From Opisthocomus hoazin (lineage: Eukaryota > Chordata > Aves > Opisthocomiformes > Opisthocomidae): a DNA stretch of 64,000 nt. Positions 44,879 through 55,835 of the stretch are shown here, one piece after another. The notes under the pieces were generated by a model. It was not told where the DNA came from and searched no databases. It saw only the letters and a list, made by a program, of their open reading frames with translations. Position numbers and translations under genes: made by a program. Where the stretch lies: assembly GCF_030867145.1 (NCBI RefSeq), contig NC_134415.1:20686417-20750416 (forward strand). The letters are read 5' to 3'. Position 1 is the first letter of the stretch; each line of letters starts with the position of its first letter.

Positions 44879-45413
44879 TGTCCTGGTTTTGGCTGGCATA
44901 GAGTTAATTTTCTTTCTGGTAGCTGGTGTCATGCTGTGTTTTGGATTTGGGATGAAAATCATGTTGATAACTTACTGATGTTTTTAGTTGTTGCTAGGCA
45001 GTCAAGGATTTTTCAACTTCTCACCCTGTCCTGACCTGCCAGGTACATGGGAGGCACTAGGACAGCTGACCTAAACTGGCTAAAGGGGTATTCTATCCCA
45101 TGTGATGTCATTCTCAGTATGTAACCTGGTGGAATTGGCTGGGGGGCAGCAACTGCTGCTCATGGACGGGCTGGGTAGCGTTCATTGGGTGGTGAGCAAT
45201 TGCATTTGTGCTTCACTCGTTTTGTATCTATATTCTTATTACTATTATTGTTATTATCTGTTTCTTTGCTTTTCTGTTAAACTGTCTTTATCTCAACACA
45301 CAAGTTTTTACTTGTTTCCCATTCTCCTCCCCATCCCATGGTAGGGAGGAGAGGGGGTGTGAGAGAGCAGCAGTCTGGTGCTTAGTGGCTGGCTGCCGGG
45401 TTAAACCACGACA
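44879..45413 (+). mobile_element. Solo LTR of an endogenous retrovirus (avian ERVL-like)
   Basis: A 535-bp block starting with TGTCCTGGTTTTGGCTGG and ending with GGTTAAACCACGACA, so it has the TG...CA ends of an LTR. Its body matches in layout an LTR type I know from many bird genomes. It has a U3 with 'gttgttgctaggcagtcaagg', a CRE-like TGATGTCA at 45103-45110, a degraded TATA region (AGTATGTAACC near 45117), an R/U5 part with a short ATT-rich stretch, and a polypyrimidine zone before the end. No gag, pol or env sequence lies on either side, so it is a solo LTR left by recombination. I see no target-site duplication (ACCCA on the left, CGCCG on the right). The family name is from memory; the LTR call itself is strong. 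Confidence 0.85.
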
Positions 45414-46724
45414 CGCCGTTTGCCCCGATGCCTCTTCTGCAGTAAGACAGATAGAGCTGCAGCAGTTACCAGGTTGTATATGAGAAAGTAGGATCAGAAT
45501 TTTTGTACTTTATGGCCTACCCATCTTTTTGCTTTTGGCTGTGTGTATGACCCAGTAAGCATGTCTTTTGTTTCATTATCTTGTTAGTGGTTTGCATTGG
45601 AGCTCTACCAGTGATCCGATATATGAGCTTAGGCAAGTTATTTTACCTTTGTCTACCTTCTTTTCACTATTTTGTCTAGAGTTGGCCAGTCTTTAGCTCT
45701 GAGCTTTAAGTGGCTTGCAACAAGCATAACTCTTGTGCTGGGGCTGTGAACAATTCTCAATGATATTAGGCTGGCAAGAAAACTTCCAGCTTATCAGGAT
45801 CCCTAGATATGGAAAGCAATGAACTACTAAGGCCTTCCATTTTTTTTGCTACTGGGACCTGTCATGTGCCCACCAGCCCCCTGTGGTGAGAGCTCCAGGG
45901 ACCATTCCTGCCAGCAAAACAATTTGTGTCGCGGTTTCTCCTTTTGCAGCTGAGATTTTTGGTTCTTTGTTATGCAAAGATTTTGGTACATGATTTTAAA
46001 GCTGTGAAAAAGCTGGTCATCTCTGGCCTAGACACTAAACAGTTTTCCAGTGACTGTTGTGTTCAGAAAATTCTTGCTAGTCACTGTGACACCCAACTGC
46101 TGTTGCGATATTCTAGGTAAGCAGGAGATAAGAAATCGTCACAGATCATGCATGTATGTGCTCAGTTGTCATAGCATCAAGTAACTGATTCTGAAACTTT
46201 CACCTGGAAGCTTACTGTGAGACTTTTCCACAAGGGAAAAATTAAAGATTAAAATAGGTAAAAGTGACTGAACGTTGATGTATTAAAACTAAGATTCATC
46301 CCAGGTATCTGGATGGCAGGGGACAGGGAGCATGTAACCATGTTACTGTGGCATAGGTAGGGAGTTGTGTCCCCCAAAATTGTGTACAAAGTATAGAATT
46401 TGATGACTCTGACTGACTAATTGATATTATTCTAATAACACTCTCAAACCAGGGCATTTTGTGTGTATATTTTCTGTGTTAAAATGGGAAAGAAGATGGT
46501 TGGCACAGATCCTAGAGTTTCCCATGCTGTTTTAAGAACTGCTGAACAAAAAAGAATGGGCTTCTTGCACCTTTCCCACCTTTTCTTCTGTCACTGAATT
46601 GTAAGAACGAGTATTTCTAGTATTCACAACATCTTTACTGTGTCAGTCATTTGTACCCGGTAGAATAATGTTAGTGTCTGCTACCATCTGTAACTGCTTA
46701 ACACATTCTTCTCTTCATTTTCAG

Positions 46725-46801
46725 CTGTACATCCTTGACCCCTGGACCTAGCTGTGATCGGTTTAAGCTACATATCCCTTATGCTGGGGAAACACTCAAA
46801 T
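46725..46801 (+). CDS. BABAM2: BABAM2 coding exon (residues 43-69)
   Basis: A 77-nt exon: one base finishing a Gly codon, 25 codons ([20 protein letters not shown]...), and one base of the next Trp codon. Acceptor TTTTCAG precedes 46725 and donor T|GTAAGT follows 46801. The [16 protein letters not shown] segment is highly conserved in vertebrate BABAM2 and belongs to the first UEV-like domain. Phases join exactly to both neighbouring exons. The flanking introns are 18.7 kb upstream and 14.6 kb downstream. Confidence 0.97.
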
Positions 46802-47544
46802 GTAAGTTAAAAACTATTGCTGTTGCATCTTGGCCTTTCTTTCGGTAACAGTGTTCTATATCATACTAAGTTTTCCGGTGGGTCTGTCTAATTTTATGAG
46901 TTTTGAGATACCGGTGTTTGTTGTTTTTTCTTAAAGCTTCAGGTCTAAGAACACACAACTGTAAGAATTTTTTTTTTTTAAGATAAGTTTACAGCTTTCC
47001 GTATGATACTACAAATTTGAAAATGAGTCCCAAAAGCAGTCAGTCACACACCCTCCCCCCCCCAGTATTTCTAATAAACTGGTATGACTAAGACAATCTC
47101 ATGACCATTTTTAGACTCATGATATGTATATGCTTTGTGTTGTTTCTTTCTTTCTCTTTTAGGAAGAATTCATTATTAAGCTCCAATAAAAGAAGTCAGT
47201 CTGTTATTTTATTAGCTATCTCTGAACAATAACTGGTATAATTGACCAGATTAGAGAAATATGACTTTGTTTTTTCTGATTTAGTGGTGTGGTTAAATCC
47301 TCCTTACCCTTGGAGGACCTGTAGGTAGCTGGCTCATTAGCCCACTCTTCAATTAGTCTGTGTTTTATTTCAAAGGATTAGAATAAAATGTAGTTTTGTA
47401 TGCTTTTAGAAGGTAAAAAATAGTTTTCTAAACACCTGAGTTGCCGAAGAATAGTAAAATTGTGTTGTTTTTGATCTCTAACAAGTGAAATATGAGAGAG
47501 GATGAAGAATTTCAGATAAAGTAAAATTTAAAGCTTGGCAGTGT

Positions 47545-48073
47545 TAGATTTAGGGCAGTACTGGTGAAACCTCTTCTGGAGTACTGTGTCCAGTTCTGAT
47601 CTCCGTGGTACCCGAAAGGCTGGACATGGTGGGATGAGTCCAGCAGAAGGCCACAACAATGATTGAAGGACTGGAGCATCTGTTGTACAAGGAAAGGCCA
47701 AAAGAGCTGGCGCTTCTTGAGGAGAGAAGGCTCTGGGCAAATCTTATCAATGCTTATAAATAGCTGATGGGGGGAATGAAGAAGATGGATCCAGACTCTT
47801 CTCAGTGGTGGCCGCTGAAGGGAGATGATCACAAACTGAAATACAGAAAATCCCATTTAAGTGTAATAAAAAGGCTGTTTTGCAAGGATGGTCCAAGAGT
47901 GGAACAGGCTGCACTTGGAGCTCGTGTAGCTTGTATATCTCCATGCTTGGAGGTACTGAAAACCCAGCTGGACAAGACCCTTAGCAATCTGAGTTGTTGA
48001 CCCTGCTCTCAGGAATTGAACTGGGCAGTCTCCAGAAGTGCTGTCTGACCTCAGCTACCCTGCGAGTCTGTGA
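47545..48073 (+). mobile_element. Diverged CR1 3'-end fragment
   Basis: Plus-strand CR1 beginning in the ORF2 C-terminal region ('ctggagtactgtgtccagtt', then the 'ggaaaggccaaaagagctggc' and 'gggcaaatcttatcaatgct' blocks). It ends in a degraded tail ('ctgcgagtctgtga'). The reading frame is broken by stops, for example at the 'aaatag' near 47760. It is older than the CR1 that starts about 630 bp downstream on the same strand. Confidence 0.9.
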
Positions 48074-48769
48074 AAATACACTGTCTGGAGGAGCAAGTAC
48101 TTAGTGTGAACAGAAATGGTAAACATTTAAAACACTGCTTTGATAGGATCCATTGAGACTGCACCATACACATGCTATAGCTTTCCAAGACATTTTAAAT
48201 ACTAAGAATGTTGCTGCATTCCTTCTGTAGTAGGTTTTCTGGTTATTATGTGGTGCACTGGATGCCCTTTTCCTTTATGAACAGCAATCAACACAATTCA
48301 ACTTCTTACCACTGTAAGTACTTTAAAGCTTCCATTTGGCACCTCTAAGGGAAGTTGTCTTTCCCAGAAGTTGGTCTGGAAGTTTACCTGTGTGTTCAAG
48401 AGGGGAGCTAGGTTTGCGTATCAGTCTATTACGACTATTTTATCTGTACCAAAAGTAGAAAGTCATGGTTCAAGAGGCTCACTAATTGTTCTTTCCCAAA
48501 ATATAAAAATGGACTATTAATTCCTAACTAGTAATTATTTTAAGAAAAAAAGATGTGGCTATGCATTTATTCAGAATTTTTAGTAAGTAATGGCCACATT
48601 ATATGAAGCCAGCTACCCTACCAGGTAGAATTTTTGTCCTTATTTAAACTTTTCTTTTAAAAAAAGTGATACTGTGTAGCAGGCTCAGCGTGGTGAGTCT
48701 TGATGTGTCCTAGATGCGTAGTAGATTAGATTCCACTTGACACTTGTTTGATGACTACGATCAGGATGC

Positions 48770-49351
48770 ATGAACGATGCATTCTTGCCTAGAACGAGTC
48801 AGACAGCCCCATGTATTACAACTGCCTCAACTAAGAAAAAAAGGAGGGTCATTGTCATAGGTGATTCCCTTCTGAGGGGAACAGAGGGCCCGATCTGCCG
48901 ACCGGACCCATCCCACAGGGAAGTCTGCTGCCTCCCTGGGGCCCGGGTTAGGGAAGTTGCGAAGAAACTCCCTGGTCTGGTGCGGCCTTCTGATTACTAC
49001 CCCCTCTTGGTAATGCAGGTTGGCGGGGACGAGGTAGCAGAAAGAAGTCCCAAGGCCATCAAAAGGGACTTCAGGGCACTGGGGCGACTGGTTGAGGGAT
49101 CAGGGGCGCAGGTGGTGTTTTCCTCCATCCCATCAGTGGCAGGGGACAGCACTGAAAGGGGCAGGAAAACTCACCTGGTTAACAGGTGGCTCAGGGACTG
49201 GTGCCATCGGTCAAATTTTGGCTTTTTTGATCATGGGGAGGTATACACAGCACCGGGCCTGCTGGCAACAAGTGGAGCTCAGCTATCACAAAGGGGGAAA
49301 AGAATTCTTGGCCACGAGCTGGCGGGGCTCATTGAGAGGGCTTTAAACTAG
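48770..49351 (+). CDS. CR1 ORF1 fragment, GDSL/SGNH-type esterase domain
   Basis: A 193-codon frame from ATG at 48770 to TAG at 49351. The domain contains the GDSL nucleophile block (IGDSLLRG, Ser at residue 33), the REVCCLPGAR block, and the IKRDFRALG and WLRDWC segments typical of the CR1 ORF1 esterase region, ending in LAGLIERALN. ORF1 proteins of CR1 are thought to act in ribonucleoprotein formation. The usual oxyanion Asn region reads GGDEV (Asn to Asp), and the usual D-x-x-H near the C-terminus reads S-G-A-Q (residues 168-171). The canonical residues are from memory of the family. The N-terminal half of full ORF1 is missing, and the Met chosen is only the first ATG in frame; an upstream frame reading FDDYDQD suggests an earlier frameshift. 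Confidence 0.8.
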   Translation: MNDAFLPRTSQTAPCITTASTKKKRRVIVIGDSLLRGTEGPICRPDPSHREVCCLPGARVREVAKKLPGLVRPSDYYPLLVMQVGGDEVAERSPKAIKRDFRALGRLVEGSGAQVVFSSIPSVAGDSTERGRKTHLVNRWLRDWCHRSNFGFFDHGEVYTAPGLLATSGAQLSQRGKRILGHELAGLIERALN

Positions 49352-49407
49352 GTTCGAAGGGGGAAGGGGATATTGCCCAGCTCACTAGGGATGAGCCTAG
49401 GCTTGGA

Positions 49408-52210
49408 GTGCCAAGGCCAGGGGTGAGATTGACAGCCCAGCTCAAGTGTGTTTACACCAATGCATGTAGTATGGGCAATAAACAGGAGGAGCTGGAAGCC
49501 ATTATACAGCAGGACGGCTACGACTTGGTCGCCATCACAGAAACGTGGTGGGACAACTCGCATGACTGGCATGCTGTCATAGATGGCTACAGACTCTTTA
49601 GGAAAGACAGACCAACAAGGAGAGGTGGGGGAGTTGCTCTATATGTGAGGGAGCAACTGGAATGCATTGAGCTTGGCCTGGGGGCAAGTGAAGAAGGAGT
49701 TGAAAGCTTGTGGGTTAGATAAGGGACAGGCTCACACGGGTGACATTACGGTGGGTGTATACTATAGGCCACCTGACCAGGAGGAGGAGGTTGATGAGGC
49801 CTTCTACAGGCAGCTGCAAGCAGCCTCACAGTCACAGGCCCTGGTTCTCATGGGGGACTTCAACCACCCTGACATCAGCTGGGAAGACCATACAGCTAGG
49901 CAGGCGCAATCCAGGAGGTTCCTACAGAGCATCGATGATAACTTTCTGATGCAAGTGGTGGAGGAACCAACAAGGAAAGGCGCTCTGCTGGACCTCGTGT
50001 TAACAAACAAGGAGGGACTGGTGGAGGACGTGAAGGTTGGAGGTAGACTCGGCTGCAGTGACCATGAAATGGTCGAGTTCAGGATCCTGTGTGGAGGAAG
50101 CAGGGCGATAAGCAGGATCAAAACCCTGGACCTCAGGAGGGCTGACTTTGCCCTCTTCAAGGAGCTACTGGGAGGAATCCCCTGGGCCAGGGCTCTCGAA
50201 GGCAGGGGGGTCCATGAGTGCTGGTCGCTTTTTAAACAACACTTCTTCCATGCACAGGAGCAATGCATCCCCCTGAGAAAGAAATTTAGCAAAGGAGGCA
50301 GGAGACCTGCATGGTTAAACAAGGAGCTTCTAGCGGAGATCAGGCAGAAGAGAAAGGTGCATAGAATGTGGAAAGAGGGACAGGCCACTTGGGAAGAGTA
50401 CAGAAACGTAGTGAGAGCATGCAGGGATGCGACAAGGAAGGCCAAGGCTCACCTGGAATTGAAGCTGGCAAGGGATGTCAAAAACAACAAGAAGGGCTTC
50501 TTCAACTACATCAGCAGCAAAAGGAAGGCTAGGGACAACGTGGGGCCGCTGCTGAATGAGGAGGGTGTCCTGGTGACGGAGGATGCGGAGAAGGCAGAGC
50601 TAATGAATGCCTTCTTTGCTTCAGTCTTCAGTGCTAAGACTGGCCCTCAGGAATCCCAGGCCCCGGAGGGAAGAGATGAAGCCTACAGAGAGAACGACTT
50701 TCCCTTGGTCGAGGAGGACTGTGTGAGGGATCGCTTAAGCGATCTGGATGTCCACAAATCCATGGGCCCCGATGGAATGCACCCACGAGTGCTGAGGGAG
50801 CTGGCGGATGTCATTGCCGAGCCACTCTCCATCATCTTTGAGAGGTCCTGGAGGACAGGAGAGGTGCCCGAGGACTGGAGAAAGGCCAATGTCACTCCAA
50901 TCTTCAAAAAGGGCAAGAAGGAGGACCCAGGGAACTACAGGCCGGTCAGCCTCACCTCCATCCCGGGAAAGGTGATGGAGCAGCTTATCCTGGAGGCCAT
51001 CATGAAGCAAGTGGAAGAAAAGAAGGTTATCAGGAGTAGTCAGCATGGATTCACCAAGGGGAAATCATGCCTGACCAATCTGATAGCTTTCTACGATGAC
51101 GTGACTGGCTGGGTAGACGAAGGGAGAGCCGTGGATGTTATCTACCTTGACTTCAGCAAGGCTTTTGACACAGTCTCCCATGATATCCTCCTAGGGAAGC
51201 TGAGGAAGTGTGGGCTGGATGAGTGGTCGGTGAAGTGGATAGAGAACTGGCTGAATGGCAGAACTCAGAGGGTTGTCATCAGCGGCGCTGAGTCTAGTTG
51301 GAGGCTGGTGACAAGTGGTGTCCCTCAGGGGTCAGTACTGGGCCCAGTCTTGTTTAACTTCTTCATCAACGACCTGGATGAAGAGTTAGAATGTACCCTC
51401 AGCAAGTTTGCTGATGACACCAAACTGGGAGGTGTGGTAGACACACCAGAAGGCTGTGCTGCCATTCAGCGTGACCTGGATAGGCTGGAAAGCTGGGCAG
51501 AGATGAACCTGATGAGGTTCAACAAGGGCAAGTGCAGGGTCCTGCACCTGGGGAGGAACAACCTCATGCACCAGTACAGGCTTGGGGTGGACCTGCTGGA
51601 GAGCAGCTCTGCGGAGAGGGACCTGGGTGTCCTGGTGGACGACAGGTTAACCATGAGCCAGCAGTGTGCCCTGGCTGCCAAGAAAGCCAATGGCATTCTG
51701 GGGTGCATTAGGAGGAGTGTGGCCAGCAGGACAAGGGAGGTTCTCCTTCCCCTCTACACTGCCCTAGTGAGGCCTCATCTGGAGTACTGTGTCCAGTTCT
51801 GGGCTCCCCAGTTCAAGAAGGATGAAGAGCTGCTGGAGAGAGTCCAGCGGAGGGCTACAAGGATGGTGAGGGGACTGGAGCATCTCCACTACGAGGAGAG
51901 GTTGAGGGAACTGGGCTTGTTCAGCCTGAAGAAGAGAAGGCTGCGAGGGGACCTTATAAATGCCTACAAATATCTGAAGGGTGGGTGTCAGGAGGATGGG
52001 GCCAAGCTCTTTTCAGTGGTGCCCAGTGACAGGACAAGGGGCAATGGGCACAAACTGAGGCACAGGAAGTTCCGTCTGAACATGAGGAGGAACTTCTTCC
52101 CTCTGAGGGTGACGGAGCACTGGAACAGGCTGCCCAGGGAGGTTGTGGAGTCTCCTTCTCTGGAGATATTCAAGACCCGCCTGGACAAGATCCTGTGCAG
52201 CCTACTGTAG
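49408..52210 (+). pseudogene. CR1 ORF2 (endonuclease-reverse transcriptase), one frameshift
   Basis: ORF2 encodes an APE-type endonuclease followed by a reverse transcriptase used in target-primed reverse transcription. The endonuclease starts with a conserved TNACSMGNKQEEL block (near 49450) and the ITETWW block, in frame 1 up to a stop near 49722. It continues in another frame with [11 protein letters not shown] (49850-49880) and GCSDHEM (50058-50075). The RT has motif A ([10 protein letters not shown], 51143-51175), [11 protein letters not shown], the FADD catalytic box (51407-51418), and the [12 protein letters not shown] and [12 protein letters not shown]-terminal blocks, ending at TAG 52210. 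The frame change at about 49,716-49,730 equals a net loss of two bases relative to the expected frame. All catalytic blocks I know are otherwise present. Without an experiment I treat it as inactive. Confidence 0.93.
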
Positions 52211-53515
52211 GTGACCCTGCTTCGGCAGGGGGGTTGGACTAGATGACCCACAGAGGTCCCTTCCAACCCCTTCTATTCTGTGATTCTGTGAAAAGAAGCT
52301 TCATTGGATGATGTTGCTTTAGAGAATGGTATCATGTTTTCTATGGCACTGTAGTAACTCTTATTTATCACCATACAGGGCCCTATTGTTACATTCTGAG
52401 ATCTTAAAGTCTTTAGTTGTTTTTAAGTGAGAGACTAGAGTTGTTCCTGATTCATAAAGGAAAATTAGTAGATTAAAATGTCCATATGCAAGGACATAGG
52501 CATACAGATTTTACTAATACACTGAATTACTGTAGTCCAGTTAAAGTACCTAGAAATATGATTATGGACTATGCATTAAATTTCAATATTTAGAAACCAG
52601 CTTTTTTTTCCCCCACTTCTTATATTTTAAATATCACATAAGCAATTAAACAAAACAACTATAATGCTACTGTTCTTCTCTGCCTTTGCAAAACCCAAAA
52701 CACACATTTTAACCATGCTCTATATTTTAACCTGATAAGTGAAAGTGATTTAAGCAAGTGTATCTTTTCCAGAGGTACCTAATAATAGCAGTGAATTCAA
52801 GCAGTAAAAGTTCGCATTTCAGCATTACATCTTTGAAAATGCTGAATGAAAATCATTCAGTCTCATGGCGTGTGGAGTAAGTAGTGAAGTGAGCAGATTC
52901 AAAGCTTTAAGAATTTTGTATTCAGATCTGTAATGATGGCAGGGGATGATGGCCATAGCGTGCAACCAGAGATTTGTAGATGCTTTGTTGTAGGTTGCTG
53001 CTAGATATGTTATCTTTCAAGGGCAGCGTATTTCTGCGAAGGGAAGTTTTGAAATCTGTAAGAGTGAAAAGATTGGCTGAAAATGTTCAGGATCTCCAGT
53101 TTATGGTCTTCATTATGTGGTGCCCAATGCAGGCTGAAGTGTGTAGTTCCTTTGTGGTTTGTGTTACATCCTTTTTGCAACAGATCAGATCTTTGCATAC
53201 TATCAATCATAACCGCTGCCACTGCACAAATACCCTAGTATGAATCCTAGTGTGTTGAAAGCTGTTGGTATGCTACTTTAGGGAAGTATAATTGCATAGT
53301 CACAGTCCTGTTTTCCGAAAGACCAGGAAGTTCACTGTTTTTTAAAAAGGGGGAAAGTGTACTTGCAGGCAAGGCAGTGGCTGACTACTTGTAGTGTGAA
53401 GTAATTGTTTTGTTAGCCTTGGTAAGATCAAACATCCTGTGAGTTAAGAATGGCTTCTTGGTAATTTTAATATGTTTTCTTGAGATCCACTTAGCTATTT
53501 AATTGTTTTTTTCAG

Positions 53516-53654
53516 ATGTCATATTCACCTTACTCTTGCATGTATTCTGAGCTGCTGGAATGTTATACTGAACAGTTACTCAGCTGCAGCCAGGAGCCTT
53601 GGAGATATCCACAGCTTTATACTGGAGAAAATATGATGTCAGTGTTGGAATAAA
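53516..53654 (+). other. Exon-like block with 45-codon ORF and AATAAA (unidentified)
   Basis: A strong acceptor (polypyrimidine run then TTCAG at 53511-53515) is followed directly by ATG, then 45 codons to TAA at 53651-53653. The first residues are MSYSPYSCMYSELL, with a Tyr/Cys/Ser-rich composition and later GENMMSVLE. AATAAA at 53649-53654 overlaps the stop. I do not recognise the peptide. If spliced after the 46725-46801 exon it would read in another frame (11 residues, then stop), so it does not extend BABAM2 usefully. It may be a chance arrangement or a cryptic terminal exon. Confidence 0.25.
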
Positions 53655-55473
53655 TTAGTTTGTCATACTAATTGTCTTCCATCACTCTTCAGAAATTTTT
53701 AAATGGTACTTTCAGAGAGACACTTTTACATTTTTTTCTTCTGTAAGGAAAACCGTAATTTTTGTGTTGTCATGGTGAGAATGGTTGGAAAACTTGAGCC
53801 TATTCTTGCTAGACTGTCAATTAAAATCTGAGACAGCCATATTGTTTTTATTAATTCATCCCGCACTCAATGCCACTACATTAAGCTCAGTGCATTTCTT
53901 TATATTTGAAAATTTTCAAAGCTCTTAATAGGAGTTTTAACTTCAAAAAGATTGTCTGTAATATCCTGTAAGAGGTTGAACTTGTGTTCCAAGAACAAAA
54001 CTTATTCTAAGTGGTATGCAGAGCTGTCTTTTATTGCTAAATGGACAACCATATCTGATGAGTAAAGTTCGTTATCCTTTCTTGGAGAAGTATGTGTGTA
54101 TTTTGAGGTGAAGTGTTTTGTAATTCTTGCAGACATATTGATCTTCCTTGCTAAAACATCAAGGCAGATGTCATAGTAGAAATTGTCAGGACAAGCAGAT
54201 TTATAAGCTGTAATAGTCTTTTTGAATAATATTGATATTTAAAATACATCACTAAGAATCAATTCCTTCGTCGTTTCAATTTTTTCCAGCAAACACTGGA
54301 ATCTCTTGGGTTTGGTTTTCCATTTTCACCCAAGCTTTCACTGCTTTGTGCTACTAAGAGAGCCTGACTACTTTTTTTTTTTTTTGCCTGTGCTCTTCAC
54401 GTTTTCTTTTACAGGCATTGATGCCTCCCTCCCTCTCTGTCCTTGAGTGCTGTCATCTGGAATTTCATGGTGATTAAACAATGTGTTGCCCTTGCGATGC
54501 TACTGTTCTCTGTCGCCCCTTGAACTCTAGTATTTTCGTCTTCTGTCGGATTTTCACTGTTTTTATGTGAGTGGATTACATCTCTGGGTTCTACTTCCAC
54601 CACTTTGGTTTCCTTGATCCTGAAAAATGTTTCTTTTGTCTCGTTAGGAGCTTAGTTTTTCTTTTTTTTGCTTCTGATTTCTGTTTCTTAGATTCTTATT
54701 TTAGTTGTAGACCTTAGAGGAGGAAATCACAGTTTTGCTGCCTAACTAGTCTACGAATAATGCTTATAATGTACTGTACAGAATTTCATGTGCTTTTGTT
54801 CCTGTGATGGAATACTTTCAGTAAGTTCATGTAGTCTTCCTGTGGCTTTCTACTTTAAGGAATTAATTAGAAACAAACAAAATGATAAATACAGAGAAGA
54901 GCCTGACCTCCCTGTTGCCATTTTAAAAGCTGCTTTGCAAATTTGTTTGCTAAACACTTGTTTATTGTGCCAATAAACAATTGTAAAAATGATTTTACAA
55001 GTTACTGTAAGATTTTAGATTCTCATAATTAGGTTGCTGCAATGCATGTGTCAGTCTTTTGTGCCTCATTAGGTTATTTTTCACAGGTTTAGGTTATTTT
55101 GTGGTTTAGTTGAGGCTCTTATGGGAAGGACTTTTGGTTGCTGTAATTCAGATTGTACTTAGTTGATGTCATTATCTGCATGGTGTCTTTTTGCTGGGTC
55201 ATGCAAAGTACCAAAGATTTTTTCTGGGCAGTATGTTTTCTGAAGTTTTACCGAATCTTGCTCTACGTGGCAGGAGTAATGAATCTCCTTCCTTTGGTAA
55301 CCTGTTCATTATCTAATGAATGTGCGTAATAGGAAATGTGGAGAGTGAGTCTGATCTTTTTATTATATTTATTTATTCTTTGAACACAACTTTTACAATG
55401 ATATTTTGTCATTTTAAATAATCGCTTTTCTCTTACTTGGGTTATTTGCGTTTTTTTGACACTTTTCCTTACC

Positions 55474-55835
55474 ATAGAATTGTAGAATAGTTTGGGTTAG
55501 AAGGGACCTTTAAAGGCCATCTAGTCCAACCCCCCTGTGGTGAGTAGGGACATCTTCAACTAGACCAGGTTGCTCAGAGCCCCATCCAGCCTGACCTTGA
55601 ATGTTTCCAGGGATGGAGCACCTACCACCTCTCTGAGAAACCTGGCCCACTGTTTCACCACCCTCATTGTAAAAAAATTTCTTCTTTTTATCCAGTCTAA
55701 GTCTACTGTCTTTTAGTTCAAAACCATTACTCCTCCTGCTGCAACAGGCCTTGCTAAAAAGTTTGTCACCATCTTTCCTATAGGCCCCCTTTAAGTACTG
55801 AAAGGCTGCAATAAGGTCTCCCCGGACTTACAGAG
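55474..55835 (-). mobile_element. CR1 3'-end fragment
   Basis: Minus-strand CR1. On the plus strand it begins with 'atagaattgtagaatagttt' and 'gggttagaagggacctttaa'. It runs through 'agtccaacccccctg', 'ccatccagcctgaccttgaa', 'tttccagggatggagca' and 'ttatccagtctaagtctact' to 'gcaataaggtctcccc'. It is 5'-truncated and antisense to BABAM2. Confidence 0.92.

Larger units (their letters stand above)
28047..46724 (+). other. BABAM2: BABAM2 intron 2
   Basis: An 18.7-kb intron from donor GTGAGT to acceptor TTTTCAG. It contains CR1 copies at 30524-30752 and 36447-37565 (both antisense to the gene), a solo LTR at 44879-45413, T runs near 36032-36048 and 37930-37950, and a 24-base G run at 43423-43446. 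Weak old-repeat phrases occur near 34090-34150 and 45600-45660. The rest is AT-rich with no coding sequence that I recognise. Confidence 0.8.
48700..52290 (+). mobile_element. Long CR1 LINE with ORF1 fragment and near-intact ORF2
   Basis: A 3.6-kb plus-strand CR1 non-LTR retrotransposon lying in the sense direction within BABAM2 intron 3. It runs from inside ORF1 (5' truncated; the exact start between about 48680 and 48770 is uncertain) through ORF1 and ORF2. It ends at the signature 'ttggactagatgaccca' ... 'ccttccaacccc' with the 'ttctattctgtgattctgtg' tail ending at 52290. Full CR1 elements are about 4.5 kb, so most of the body is present. An 847-codon open frame without stops argues for a recent insertion. 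It is probably not autonomous because ORF1 is truncated and ORF2 carries a frameshift. The orientation matches the host gene, which is less often tolerated because of cryptic processing signals. Confidence 0.95.

Noticed and set aside
45102..45483. Plus-strand ORFs of 80-91 codons
   Set aside because: They lie inside the solo LTR and do not correspond to any retroviral protein.
49804..52266. Minus-strand ORFs under CR1 ORF2
   Set aside because: Antisense shadows of the real ORF2 reading frame.
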